Of a stretch of DNA of 64,000 nt, positions 50,301 through 61,242 are shown one piece after another. The notes under the pieces are model-generated. The model saw only the letters and a list, made by a program, of their open reading frames with translations, was not told the origin of the DNA and made no database searches. Position 1 is the stretch's first letter, and each line of letters starts with the position of its first letter. The translations under genes were made by a program, and so were the position numbers. Origin of the DNA: Chondrosia reniformis (lineage: Eukaryota; Porifera; Demospongiae; Chondrillida; Chondrillidae); the NCBI GenBank assembly GCA_947172415.1, contig OX359196.1, positions 3,784,501-3,848,500 of the forward strand, written 5' to 3'.

Positions 50301-52730
50301 TTGTTAAATTATAGCAGTGATTTTTTTGATTCCAACCAAGTGATTAGCATTCAACCATACGTATGCTGTGGCCTTCATCATAGTACCCTAAATAAAAACT
50401 GACTGATAATAAGAAAACTGTCTTTAGATTGGTCAATTGTCAATGTTAATAGCCAACCTAGAATTGCACTACGTGATATTGTCTAAGGTCTCATCCTAAT
50501 TATACGTACTAAATATGTACGTAGATTACAAAAATTCACAAAGCCAGCACTGTAAACCATAAACTATACCACCATTCCAACTTAAATAGAAAGAAAACCA
50601 AAAAGATTGTAATTCTTCTATATGTACATTAAAAGACCATCAGAGGAGATATAGAGATGATGCAGATGTCCAAATGGTTTTTCCTCTAATATCCTGACTA
50701 ATGTCAAGATAATGCAGCTCCCCATCAAAGAAAGCATTAGTAGTTTATGAGATTCTTTGACTGGAGACACAGTTTACAGTGGTGGAACTGGAAGAACCAA
50801 CAGAAAAGGATATCCAAAAGCAAGATGGTAAGGTAATGAAGAGAGGGACTGGAATAGTGTTATTACAGTCAATGCATTAACAAAGGGTTGTCTGGGAGGG
50901 CACTGCAGGGTAAGATGTGGAAAGACATTAATGGAAGAGGCAGAGACGTACGTATATCCAAGAAACTTTCCAGAACCATCCAAGGGCCTCTTAACTGGAT
51001 AGCATTCTCATATTTAGCGGCATTTAGTTTCCAACTTCATTAATAGCCCTATAGGTTCATCCACCATCAATAACAAGATAACAAACCATTTCACAACTAA
51101 ACTGCTACAGGAATATCATGATCTAATGTCGTCATATCAAACAACATACAATAAACTTAAGTATATACGTACATACGTATGTACTATCATAAATTGTGTC
51201 ATACGTACGTACGTACATATCATTTAAGGGTAAGATAAAACAATGTTAGAATGCTCTGACTTGTAACTAATCCCTACTTCTTATTGAAGAATTTATAATT
51301 CTATATAAAAGGTTGAGGCTAAGGATATTTAATAGAAATATATTATAGAAGTTAGGCTGCAAAAAGGCTAAAGACGTCAGGAATGAAATATTGGCAAGGG
51401 CTTCTGTAGGACAAGTAAAAAATTTGGCAGTGGCCAGTATAGTCAGTCATGCAAATTTAAGAATGTAACACATGAAAGTACAGTGAATCCTTGATTATCC
51501 GGATCATAAAATTACCTTGCACGTGACACGTGGATTATGCAATTATGATACCAACGTATGCGAATGTGACATGTTTCAGTCGCGCTAATGTTTTTTGCTC
51601 AATCGAGGATGGCGGAGTCTACTAGCGCTGTGAAGCCTAAGCGAAAGAGAACAGTTTTAAGTATTGAAGACAAAGTGGCCATCATAAAGCAGCTAGAGAG
51701 CAGCTCTGCTAACGTTATTGCCGAACGCTATGGCATTGTATTTGTACAATGTTATAGAATGTTATACAATCATTAAAGTGATCTATACGTGTTTTGTTGG
51801 CGTGCTTGATCGTCCAAAGAAATCGTTCTACTGTTTTACATATTTGATTGTATTTCACTTATCCGAACAAAATTTTTGTGCCATTTGACCAACGGGGTTC
51901 GGATAACCGAGGATTCACTGTAGATATGGGTGTACAGCATACTGCTCTTCTTATTCCCTAATAAGCATAACAGCAAGTTTCTAAGTACACTGCACAGAAA
52001 CTTAGCAAAGCCATATGGTTTGACCTTACTCTTTTATCATCAATGTAGTGTCCATTCTTGTCTTGGTCTTCTAAAACATTCAAAACAACTGATGGATCTT
52101 CATATTTTATAAAGGCAAAACCCTTTGATTCTAAAGTACTTGGGTCCCGCTTAACAACCACATCCTTCAGTTTACCATACTCTTCAAAGTATTCACTCAA
52201 AGTGGCTACAGCAAAACGTAGAACAGAGATAAACATATTTAAATAGTTTAACTATTATGTACTACAATAAAATTACACAGTTAAGTCATAGGGATAGTAA
52301 ATGCAAGCATTCACACATAAACCTACCTATACTTACAATTTTACCAGAAATATAATATACGTATGTACATGACAAACAAAAGTAATATACAATACCCCAC
52401 GCCCTATCACTATAGAGCTATGGCCTGACGTCCTGTACTACAGCTACACAGATGTCTTCCTATAGGGCTGTCCAAACAGCTACTTGGTTTAGTTCCTGAA
52501 CTAGGTACATCTATTGAAGTGGCCTGTTTATAAACCTAGGTACGTACACTCTGTAGTGCTCCTGTTGAGACCACCTATGAAAAGTTTGCTAATAATTGCA
52601 AACAAACGGAAGAAAATAATACGAATAGATGCAAATATATTATTTTCAAAATTTGACGTACTCCGGTAACAGCATAATACGATCATTATCTCCAAACTTA
52701 CCCTTTCTCGTCTTGAGCATCTTCTGCCAT
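47364..52730 (-). CDS. hnRNP A/B-type RNA-binding protein, copy B (two RRMs, Gly/Tyr-rich tail)
   Basis: Eight exons, in transcript order: 52702-52730, 52548-52588, 52030-52205, 49436-49582, 49245-49376, 48978-49140, 47886-48047 and 47364-47446. They total 933 nt in one frame (310 aa). All splice sites match copy A. RNP motifs are kept: KLFIGGL, KGFAFIKY, KIFVGGV and RGFIFVVF. Against copy A I count about 30 amino-acid changes, mostly in the two RRMs (for example GKLKDVVVKRD for GKLDKVEVKRD), and in-frame indels of two codons in exon 5 and one codon each in exons 6 and 7. The upstream block with a CRE-type site is directly attached, so this copy is the better candidate for the expressed gene. 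An intron carries a Tigger element. Confidence 0.88.
50138..50285. repeat. Intronic hairpin element, copy B
   Basis: This is the counterpart of 16665-16812, with a few substitutions. Its presence at the same place in both hnRNP copies shows that it predates the duplication. Confidence 0.7.
50613..51146. mobile_element. Unclassified insertion in an hnRNP intron of copy B
   Basis: About 530 bp are missing from copy A, where attgtaat continues directly to aaacttaagtatatacg (17127-17160). There are no clear inverted ends. A 69-codon frame on the minus strand (50774-50983) has no domain I recognise. It is probably a retroelement fragment. Confidence 0.5.
51481..51920 (+). mobile_element. Tigger/pogo (Tc1-mariner) element, 440 bp, internally deleted
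   Basis: Inverted ends are CAGTGAATCCTTGATTATCC and its near-complement, ending GGATTCACTG. A TA dinucleotide is duplicated on both sides (51479-51480, 51921-51922). Copy A has the empty site (catgaaagtagatatgg, 17471-17487). This is the signature of pogo-like elements. Confidence 0.92.
51609..51776 (+). pseudogene. Truncated pogo transposase N-terminus (CENP-B-like HTH)
   Basis: Starting at ATG 51609, the frame reads MAESTSAVKPKRKRTVLSIE, then KVAIIKQLESSSANVIAERYG. This is the first helix-turn-helix of pogo/Tigger transposases and CENP-B. Family proteins are about ten times longer. Here the DDE domain has been deleted, leaving a non-autonomous element. Confidence 0.8.
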
Positions 52731-52734
52731 TTTA

Positions 52735-53007
52735 CTCGACTACCTGGGCATATAGGAATGTGAATTAATCACAACTCGGCCGATTCATCAAGGCAAACAG
52801 ACAGAGTGAGTTATCAGACCATAGATGATCAAACTTACTAGTCAAACAGATTTAGTCTTTTTCACACGTGGTTTATAGGAAATGACGTATTTATATCGTA
52901 TAAACATGGATGCCACTTTGAAATTGTGTGATTGGGCATTCCCTATGGTGACGTCACGGTGGCTGTCTGAGCTGTCATGGCCGCGCTCTCCACTTTTGCC
53001 CAGTAAA
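52735..53007 (-). promoter_or_regulatory. hnRNP copy B upstream region with CRE-type palindrome
   Basis: This lies directly upstream of the copy B start codon and is nearly identical to 23701-23968. TGACGTCA is at 52949-52956, about 220 bp from the ATG. There is no TATA box at a useful distance. The call rests on position and conservation only. Confidence 0.5.
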
Positions 53008-53410
53008 ACTCATCGAATTTCTTGGCCGAATTGTTAGGTTTATACCTCCCATTGTCGTAATTCTGGGTGTAGCTACTCTTAAACATAAGTATCCTCATAA
53101 CTATAAAGAATGGCAAAAGAAAAAAGGAAACTGAACGTCGCCATTTTGGAATATGGCTGCCCACCTTCAAAAGTACTTCCAGCGCTTCTACACTTCGGAG
53201 CCAAATATCTGCCACACCCCTGGCCTCGCTAGGATTGCCCCCCTCGATGTTATTCATCCGCCTATAGCTAGTAGGTAGAAACCCCGAAGGAGGCCACTTA
53301 CGCCGAAATCTTGCATGATATTCATTGCGCAATAATTGTAAAGGCACGATGTAAGTACATTGCGCAATTTCGATCACGTGGCACGCGTACTTGAACGATT
53401 TACATTGCAC
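52943..53410 (-). CDS. Hypothetical open frame with one membrane-like segment
   Basis: A 155-codon frame lies upstream of hnRNP copy B on the same strand. Residues around SVSFFLLPFFIVMRILMF are hydrophobic enough for a membrane span, preceded by WRRS and followed by a polar tail (KSSYTQNYDNGRYKPNNSAKKFDEFYWAK). A splice acceptor just before TTATGAGG (near 53103) suggests that only the second half may be a true exon, and the upstream half is probably intron or intergenic. Only the last 20 or so codons exist in copy A, because the duplication breakpoint falls inside this frame. I do not recognise a family. Confidence 0.3.
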   Translation of the reverse strand: MQCKSFKYACHVIEIAQCTYIVPLQLLRNEYHARFRRKWPPSGFLPTSYRRMNNIEGGNPSEARGVADIWLRSVEALEVLLKVGSHIPKWRRSVSFFLLPFFIVMRILMFKSSYTQNYDNGRYKPNNSAKKFDEFYWAKVESAAMTAQTATVTSP

Positions 53411-53516
53411 AATAAGTAAGACGGATGAACATATAATACATTACATATTTGTACATTGTATAGGTACATAGCTAGTAGTATACATTACTAATGCACGTTC
53501 AGTCATTCTTTTGTCT

Positions 53517-53804
53517 TCAGTCTCTAATTTTTGCCTCCACAGCTATCATATCCAGAGGGATGGCATCATCAAAAATTGGGTGATTGGAGGAAGAACGAGC
53601 TCCCCTGTAGCACATATGTGCTGATCGAACTAATGAGAAGGAAATCTTCAGCCTTAAATATCTCATGGTTAATTGGTATGGCTCCCCTCTCTTCTTGGAT
53701 AATAGATCGGCCAGTCTCTTAAAAGCAACTGAGGCACTTGGTCCCCATCCTCCACTGGTGAATAAGGCCAAAGGACAAAATGTTCCATGCTCCACATTTA
53801 TCAC
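53517..53804 (-). pseudogene. C-terminal fragment of a reverse-transcriptase retroelement ORF
   Basis: The frame starts NVEHGTFCPLALFTSGGWGP and continues with RLADLLSKKRGEPYQL, LRLKISFSLVRSAHMCYRGA and RSS. This pattern (VEHGTFxPLvF, GGMGxEA, kRLa, LSFxLLRSAixCxRGxRSS) is a conserved tail after the RT domain in many invertebrate retroelements. No RT motifs are attached here, so it is a short 5'-truncated copy. Confidence 0.65.
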
Positions 53805-54389
53805 CCTTCTCTCGTACTCCCTTCTCTTCTCTTTTTCATGCTTTCTGTAACATGCTGCAGAACTTTATGTGCAATTTGAAGGTGCAAAAGAGTTAGAAAC
53901 TCTCACATCGAAGAAGCAAGATGATAGGCACAGTATGTATACACAATTGCCGTTCACCACCACTTAAAGTGCGGGGCTCGCTCAGGCTTGCCCCAATAAC
54001 GTAACAATGCGTTTTCTGACTTGGACAGTGAGTCCTTACACGTTTTATATTGATTTTTTTACAGATTGCTAAAAAGGCCGCCCTAAAACTCCTATACATG
54101 TACAAAGGTAGAGGAAGACCTCAAATTCATTAATGGAATGAGATGTCTTCCTTTGCACTCGCAAATTGATAATCAAACCACAAGGACAGCTGCTACTGAG
54201 CTATATAATAATTTCCACAGGAATATACCCCTTCATGCTGTCTCAATAATCTTTGGTATTGTATATGAATACATAGTGATAATGAAACATTGCAATAGGC
54301 GTTTTACTATTAAGTGTGTCACTGCTCATGTAAGGATAATAGAATATGCGTGGGTGACGGTTTGGCTTACCACACACAAGGTAATCTTA

Positions 54390-54747
54390 TAGCCCTCTTA
54401 ACAAAGGTGAAAACTCCAATCCCCCAAAACCAGCTGACTGGAGTTGTCTACCAAATCCCCTGCGAATGCGGGGACACATACATCGGAGAAACCTCCAAGA
54501 CCTTGGATGAAAGACGGAAGGAACATCAAAGAGCTGTGAGGAGTTTGATAACAACAACTCAGTTGCCACTCATGTCAGGGACACTGGACATAACATCGCT
54601 TGGAAGGATGCCAAAGTAATCCTAAAAGAAGGACACAAGATCAGAAGAAAGGTAAAAGAAGCCATGCATCAAGATCAAGACTACCACCTGCTTCAACATG
54701 GATCAGGGAATCTCCCTTGATCCTATTTGGAATGACCTAATCAATTA
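54390..54747 (+). pseudogene. Penelope-like element GIY-YIG endonuclease fragment, frameshifted
   Basis: The frame reads NQLTGVVYQIPCECGDTYIG, then ETSKTLDERRKEHQRAVRS. This matches the GIY-YIG nuclease of Penelope-like retroelements (VVYxIPC, CGxxYIGET, RLxEHxRAV). Near 54543 the frame shifts by one base and continues FDNNNSVATHVRDTGHNIAW, then KDAKVI, and ends at TAA near 54747. Penelope elements carry RT plus GIY-YIG. The RT is absent just upstream. The characteristic terminal motif follows at 54880. Confidence 0.82.
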
Positions 54748-54849
54748 ACTCCCTTAGCCTAGAATTCATTTTTATTTTAATTTAATATTCGGCGCAATTT
54801 CACAATGACATCATCTTTTCACACCTCTCATCCAACTTCTATATAAATC

Positions 54850-54945
54850 CCCTACCAATCCTCATTTATCATGTCTGCTGATGAAGACCTACGGGTTGAA
54901 ACATCCTATTATCAACAATTTATGTTGCTGTTGCTCAATAATACC
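54850..54945 (+). mobile_element. Penelope 3' end with hammerhead-core-like motif
   Basis: CTGATGAAGACC, TACG, GGTTGAAAC (54881-54902) is followed by ttatgttgctgttgctcaataa. It lies about 130 bp after the GIY-YIG stop codon, as expected for the end of the same element. Stem II has a G-T wobble and stem III is not evident. Confidence 0.5.
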
Positions 54946-55559
54946 TCTGGATTAAAAGGTAATCTTAGTAGTGACATAAAACTAACATCTGAAGATTGGA
55001 TAGCTGATACAGTACATCAATTCCAATGGCAGTAACTATCATAAATACAGAACTAGTGAAACCAATTATGTTAATATTCATAGGCATAATGACTTAGATT
55101 ACCATCTAACTCAGGTGACTTATCTTCTTGCATTGTATTAATAGCTCCTTTTCCTGTGTGATTGGTTTACTATTTCTTCTCCTGGCCTAACAGTCTCTAT
55201 CTTGAAGCTCCCAGAAATTACAAAATACCTACTACTTTTTAATATAGATGCCTTGACATTGGTATAATTTCATCTGAATGGAATAATGTAATGACCTGCC
55301 CAATCCCTAAAAATAAGGATCATTATAATTTTTAGGGATTTTATTGATAACCCTTCATATAATTATTATATAAACAAATCAGAACATATCTAGAAGTGAA
55401 TAACGTGATAGCTGAAGTGCAGTGTGTTTGTAGGCCTTCTAGGAACTGTGCTGATCACTATTTACACTTGGTACTGTAGTAGAAGGCCATTTAACTCGGT
55501 ATATTGAAGATTATTGTTCTTTTGCTGATTTTAAGACTCTGTTTGTATAGGGTTAAGAT

Positions 55560-56530
55560 GAAGCACTGATGGGAAAATACTAAAGATTATACAATCAATG
55601 TACACCAATGTGCAATATTGGTGAAAATTAATGACCTAGTTACAGACTTCCTTAGAGTAGAGCAAGGTGTCAAACAAGGGTGCCCCCTATCACCTTCATA
55701 ATTATTAACTTTCTAGCACTAGATCTGAGGAAATCAGGTGCATGTGGGTTTAAGAATCGAGGAAGATCTATTATGCAGTTTATTATATGCAGACGATGTA
55801 GGCTTCTGTGCTGAATCACAATGAGATCTTCAATTACTGTTACATACTACAGCAATAGTGTGATATGTGGGAGTTAGAAAATTAATCAAAATAAGACAAA
55901 GGTGACACATTTTAGGGCACTAGCACGTAAGCAATCCAGGCAAATATTCTTTGTAGGTATATGTATATGTACGTATATACAACTGAATATATACTTATTA
56001 GGCCTTAACTTCTAATCAATACTTGAAATAGACTAAATCAGTGGTTGATATCATCACTAAGAAAGCCTCCAAATCCAGCACATTATGTACTTGCCAAATC
56101 TAGGGCTGCAGTAAATCTTTCATATATTTATACTCATTTATATAAATCTCTAATCCCTAAGCATCACTGATTACAGCTCCCATATATGGGGCCTACAAGA
56201 AAATAGGTGTATAGTAATTAGTCTAAAACAATCTAATGCAATCAGTTCTGGGTCTAGGCAAGTCTGCCCCTATTGCAGGTCTTTGCAAAGAAATGAACAG
56301 GAGACCACTGCACTTGCAAACTTTATAGCCTTAAAATATTGGTATAACATTAATAAACTTCCTAACACACGTATCCCTAAGAAAGTATTATGCTGTGTAT
56401 AAAAACTAAGCCTACATGACAGTTGGCATTCTAACATTCATAGCTTACTTAAAGAACTAACTGAGAACTACATACCCATCCCATAATATGCATTCTACAT
56501 ATGACACCAACCATACTTCATGGCTATCCC
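55560..56530 (+). pseudogene. Decayed non-LTR retrotransposon (RT domain remnant)
   Basis: Broken frames contain FLRVEQGVKQGCPLSP (RT motif 4 region), LLYADDVGFCAES (the catalytic YADD box) and NKTKVTHFRALA, a typical segment following it. Further down, YSSHIWGLQ-like and LANFIALKYWYNINKLP segments fit the region after RT. Many stops and frameshifts make it inactive. Confidence 0.7.
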
Positions 56531-56534
56531 AAAT

Positions 56535-56745
56535 AAAACTGCTGTTGAATACTTACTGACTGATTACTAAAATTAATGGGTTCTATAAATACAATACAAT
56601 CAATACATAATTAAGAAATAACTAACAATGCTAAAGTACTCATACATTCAGCACGGGTCTCTGGTGTTCACTCTACATTATAAATTGTCTAATGTACAGG
56701 TATGGGAAAGCTTTAAGGCATATGACTTTGACAGATACAATTAGT
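56535..56745. other. Short gap downstream of the SPIN90 stop codon
   Basis: AT-rich sequence lies between the LINE remnant and the SPIN90 stop codon. I see no gene. It should contain the SPIN90 3' UTR. Confidence 0.4.
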
Positions 56746-59707
56746 CTATACATTGGAGCTCTGCAAGAAGTACTGAGGGAAAGTATCCCAAATTTTCGAC
56801 ACTTCTTCCTTATCATTAGTATTTACAACATCTTCTTCCAGAAATATCCTGTTCAAACATGTCCTAAGGGTGTCCTGTCTATGCAGCATATCTCCATAGT
56901 CTGTTGATCCCAATATATGATACAACAGGTGGAGGTAGTAATATCGGATCTGCAGAATATTGCAGAATATACAGTATTTTACAGTCTGAAGCACAGTTAA
57001 TAAAATGTGCATTAATTAAACCTTATCATCTGGTCCTCGGTCTGAGAGTTGCCTCGAAATAATATCAAGGAGAACCTTTAGATCACTAGTATACAGCAAT
57101 TCTGAAGTTGACTTGTCTGAGTATAGGTCAATAAAGAATTTTGTCATGGAGTCAGGAACTTGAGGTTCTTTCAGAGCTACAGGGTCTTCCTCTCTGTTAA
57201 TCAAAAGCATCAGTTTCTCTCCAAATACTTTGTGATGAGGATTTCTCTTTATAGCTTCCATAACAAAATTCTCCTGAGATTCTAATATGTGCATGCAAAT
57301 ATACTGTTTAATATCAGACATAATACGATGGTGCTCTTGACAAAGGTAGACACACTAATGTGACAACATGTTAATATGATTACATAACTACGTATGGGTA
57401 TCAATGAGCACAGATGTTACCTGGAAAATGTTGATTAAAACTCAGTAAAACATTCACAAGTAAATCTTGCACTTGCTCATCTGGATCCCATTCAAGTTGT
57501 TCTTCAATCAAATCCAAAAGTTCAAAAATAAAGTCAGCACTCCACTGGTCTATTATATTAAAAATCTGGCATCATAGTAATCTTTGTACTTCATCATACA
57601 TCAACTTGAACTGACCATATACGGATAAAGGTACCAGTTCTCCAGTACTAAACAACATAGTACATGTCTGGCTTACATAAAGGATGTTCTTCAAGGCTAA
57701 TGAAATGCAAAAATAGAAAACAGTAAGTAACCTCCAATTATTTTCTTATTCTTGGTATTTGATGTAGTTAGTTGTTGTATGCGCCAAATAATTAATGCAC
57801 TTTTAATGTCGCACCCTTTCCTACTTATATTCCCATTCCTCATATATATTGCTGACGAAGACCTTCGGGTTAAAATGCCCAGAATTAGTAAATTCATGTT
57901 GCTGACGCTCAATATGACTTTATTCTCATAATGATCGCAACAAGCACTCCTTATTCCTAGTTGTTGCATATATAGAAATGCAATTATGAGAATGTTTTAG
58001 ATCACCTTTACTTAATCTTGAATCTTGGATGTCCTTTCCAAGAACATTAGGAAGCACTGTGTTCATACATACACCAATTACTGGAGGATCCAAAGTGAAG
58101 AGTAAACCAAAAGTTTGCAGGAGTAGAAAACGAATAGGCCATCGCATTTCCTAATATGACAAAAAACAACAGTATTCATGCAGCTATGCAGAGAAAACAC
58201 CCACTGCAAACTTACCATTTGGTAGTAATCTACTAGTACCAATATATTTTCATAATTGTTTTCTTGGACAGCAGCTTTGCATACATCTGGATCTGCATCA
58301 TTCTATTCAGTAAATGTAAACTTTATAGCAATAGCATCTACATCCACTAAGCATACTGCAGTGAATCTAAAGCTTACTAGTAACTTTAGGAGCTCTTCTA
58401 AGTATTCCATAATGTAACCTTGATCATCTCTTACAGCCCATGATCGCTCCTGTCTGTCATCACGACACTCTGTTATGCGTTCAAACAGAAATCGCAATCT
58501 CTGCAAGTCATCACTTTCAGCAACTTTTAACTCTGTGTCTATAGCCTACATAGAGTTACTAGCAGAGTACACATATATACTGATCAATCACCATCTATAA
58601 ATACAACTCTTTTCTGCTTTATTAGTAGTGATCTATTCTGCACAGTACATAAACCCACTTAAACAAGAAAAACATCAATAAAATTAAGTGGAAGTAGTTA
58701 TAAAGAAAGATCCCCAGAATCCTAGGTGGGACATAACATTCATCCCCCTCAATGCATATACACATAACACAGTATCTTGCAATATTACATAATTTGCAGG
58801 AATGCAAACAAGTTCATTAAACCTAATAGCAAAAAGCTAGAGACTATGGGCAAGTCCTATCTCTACTGCTGTGTAATATGAAGAAAAGCCCTTGAAGAAC
58901 CCTTGAAATATAACCCTAACTGGTTTATTAGTTTTTAGTCATTATTTACTTATCTAAACAAAATAATTGGATTTGGAAAAAAGCAGTTTGGATACACTAG
59001 GAAGCACTGCAAATGATAATAAGTAAGTTACACTTTCAAGCTAATAAGGTTTGTAAATTGATGGCACAAGAATAATAATTTCAGTAACACTATCTCCGAT
59101 TAAAGGATAACCTCTGTACAAAGGACAGAAGTGTTGTCCTCTATATGCAGGTTCTACTGTATAAATAGTGCTTCTGAAAAGAGGCATTAGACTAAAAGGA
59201 ATATTCACATAAGAACTGATATGGTTGGAATCACTAAATTTTGTGTAAGTACTGTAAATGTACTATTTCAACAAAGTTATCATCTAAAGTAAATTGCAAA
59301 TAATCTTCCTATTGCTGGGTAATCTATGTACCTCTGAAGAATGAAGGGAAATGATGATTGCATCCATAACTGTTTCAAGAGCTGGAACCTCCTCTCTTAC
59401 AAACTGAAGTGTTGCTACTGCTGTAGCAAGGGACTGTGTGAAGCTTACACCTGTCTGTGTCCTAACTGCATTTACAAGCCTTATACCAACAGAGGATTCA
59501 AATGAAGTAGGCAGAGCAAGTTGAACAGGTGAGGACACCTTGTCCTCGAAATCAGTTTCCTTTTTATCATCATCATCAATATCATCACCAGCTACTTCAT
59601 TATCATCACCAGCTACTTCATTATCATCACCAGCTACTTCATTAACATCACCAGCTATTTCATTATCATCACCAGCTACTTCATTATCATCACCAGCTAC
59701 TTCATCT
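56746..59707 (-). CDS. SPIN90/NCKIPSD-like protein, C-terminal helical domain exons
   Basis: Seven exons, in transcript order: 59332-59707, 58378-58545, 58216-58302, about 58021-58150, 57421-57696, 57022-57335 and 56746-56949 (stop 56746-56748). Phases agree throughout. Family signatures are RNAVRTQTGVSF-like VNAVRTQTGVSF, ERSWAVRDDQGYIMEYLEEL, NDADPDVCKAA, WPIRFLLLQTFGLLFTLDPP, MLFSTGELVP, NVLLSFNQHF, INREEDPVAL, LLYTSDLKVLLDIISRQLSD and YLHLLYHILGSTDY. SPIN90 (yeast Ldb17, fission yeast Dip1) activates Arp2/3 to nucleate unbranched actin at the cell cortex and endocytic sites. The N-terminal SH3 exons are not found; a possible extra exon is 60065-60106. An in-frame TGA (57572-57574) lies inside a 24-nt GT...AG stretch. 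The intron at 57697-58010 holds a Penelope end. Confidence 0.82.
57780..57935 (+). mobile_element. Penelope 3' end remnant inside a SPIN90 intron
   Basis: GCTGACGAAGACC, TTC, GGGTTAAAAT (57849-57874) followed by aattcatgttgctgacgctcaata matches the other two Penelope ends in the window. The hammerhead-like core is mutated (CTGACGA, AAAAT), so it is dead. Confidence 0.5.
59560..59707 (-). repeat. 21-bp coding minisatellite (EVAGDDN)n
   Basis: Six units encode EVAGDDN with single changes (EIAGDVN in the middle). They form an acidic stretch at the start of the first SPIN90 exon seen here. The array keeps frame and is followed by IDDDDKKETDFED. Confidence 0.9.
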
Positions 59708-60451
59708 CTGGAAACTACATAATAATAAAATGAAGAGAGTCCAATCTTCATACAGAATGCTTTGAAACTGCATTCCTTATTTGTGTATGTACTTATTAGC
59801 TTCCTAAATAAGCTAATTGTAGGAAATAATTGTGGACATAAAGATACTAGTTTTTTTTTCTTATAAGTGCTCTAAGTAGTAAGACTTTAAATTGGAAATA
59901 GTGAAGCATTATATACCATTCACATGTTTGAGGGTTATCCTAGCTAAATGAATCATTACTTATGCTGCTAAACCAGCAATCTACAAGGAAAAGCAGCTAA
60001 CAGCAGCTAAGAGGTTTTATCAGTTTGAATAAATTTGTACTGGTGTTGACATTTATGTACATACCTATATCATGAGTTGTTGATTCTGTAGGAGATAAGG
60101 TGGAGACTACAAAAATTGGAAAAATACATCCTTAGTATGCCTACAACTATTGGACAGACAAACACTAGTATATATATGTATAATACGGGTTTTATCACAA
60201 TTATTATAACACTTTATTTATTTATATATAGATAGATAGAGATATGTATTTGCAAATGGCGGAGTTTGGGAAGCTTAAGTTTGTTTCCTTTTTTCTAACG
60301 TTCTTTATAATTTTGAGGATATTCAAAAGTCAAAATTGGTAAGATCACAATTATTCACAAGCCCAACAGTGGCAATTAATTCAAGTGTGGGGTTGATAAT
60401 CCCAGTGTCTTTAACTTGAATTACTTGTTGGTTAAAAAATCATACATGTAC
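59708..60451. other. Upstream SPIN90 intron region, no confirmed exon
   Basis: A candidate exon at 60065-60106 on the minus strand has good splice sites, but its phase does not fit the exon at 59332-59707, so another exon or a different boundary is needed. A (ta/ga)n stretch lies at 60215-60245. The sequence at 60355-60440 has inverted aattcaagtg/acttgaatta ends typical of a small repeat. Confidence 0.35.
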
Positions 60452-60770
60452 AGTCAAACTTCGTTATAACGAACCCCCTTGGGACTACAATAAATTTCTC
60501 TATATCAGGGTGTTCACTGTAACAGGGTTTCAAAAAGCAAATGCAGTATTATGCAATAGAAATAGAAAATCCTCTTTCTGCATGAAGAAGACGCTCCATC
60601 GTTGCGACAGTACCCTTTGATAGATTTTTCTCCCAACAGATTGACACCTGTGTCTTCTTACCTGTCTCTAGATCGATCACACTATCAATAGCTTGTCCTT
60701 CAAAGCAATTGACTTCCTTCGCAATTCAGCCATTTTTAACACTAGGTGATCGTTATATCCGGGGTGGGAA
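60452..60770 (-). mobile_element. Short Tigger/pogo-like remnant
   Basis: The left end, CAGTCAAACTTCGTTATAAC, is characteristic of pogo-type terminal repeats, and the right end gatcgttatatccgggg is a decayed partner. On the minus strand, MAELRRKSIALKDKL and ETGKKTQVSICWEKNLSKGT, separated by a frame break, recall the N-terminal HTH of these transposases. It is heavily decayed. Confidence 0.55.
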
Positions 60771-61242
60771 ATTTTGAATATACATTATAATAGGGCCAAT
60801 TTACACAAGCAGGAAATGGTCCTAAGCCAATGGATCGTAAGGCAATAGTTACAAACAAGGTTCGTGTGGCAGCTCAAATAGCCTTGTGAGGTGCAGTAGT
60901 TTCTTGTTAAGTCAAAGGGTATTGGCCATCTTATTGTTCAAGAATGTAATGTATGCCATCCCAACTGCAAAATGGCATAATGGATGGTTACCTGTTTGTC
61001 ATTGCTTTGCAGTTGAGTTATCCAACACAGGCAGCCAGGAAAAGCAAACTTTAAAAATGAGAAAACATCTACATTATTGTCTAATACAAGGAGATTTGAG
61101 ATCATTTCCCACCGCTAAAAAGTCAGAAAGAAGCAGCACATCCATGCAAAGAGAATGAGGATTACTTCTTGTAAGCTGGATTGTTACTGCTTGATGCCAG
61201 AAAGGTCTGAGAATATGATTCAATGTCCAATGTGGAAAATAT

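Larger units (their letters stand above)
26466..53007. repeat. Segmental duplication, copy B
   Basis: This is the direct copy of 8323-23968, expanded to 26.5 kb by a 7.8 kb EnSpm element, an 8.75 kb palindrome cluster, a roughly 0.5 kb insertion in an hnRNP intron and a 440-bp Tigger. It lacks the signal peptide and protease exons, because the breakpoint falls in intron 19 of the parent gene. The hnRNP gene is complete. Confidence 0.9.
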
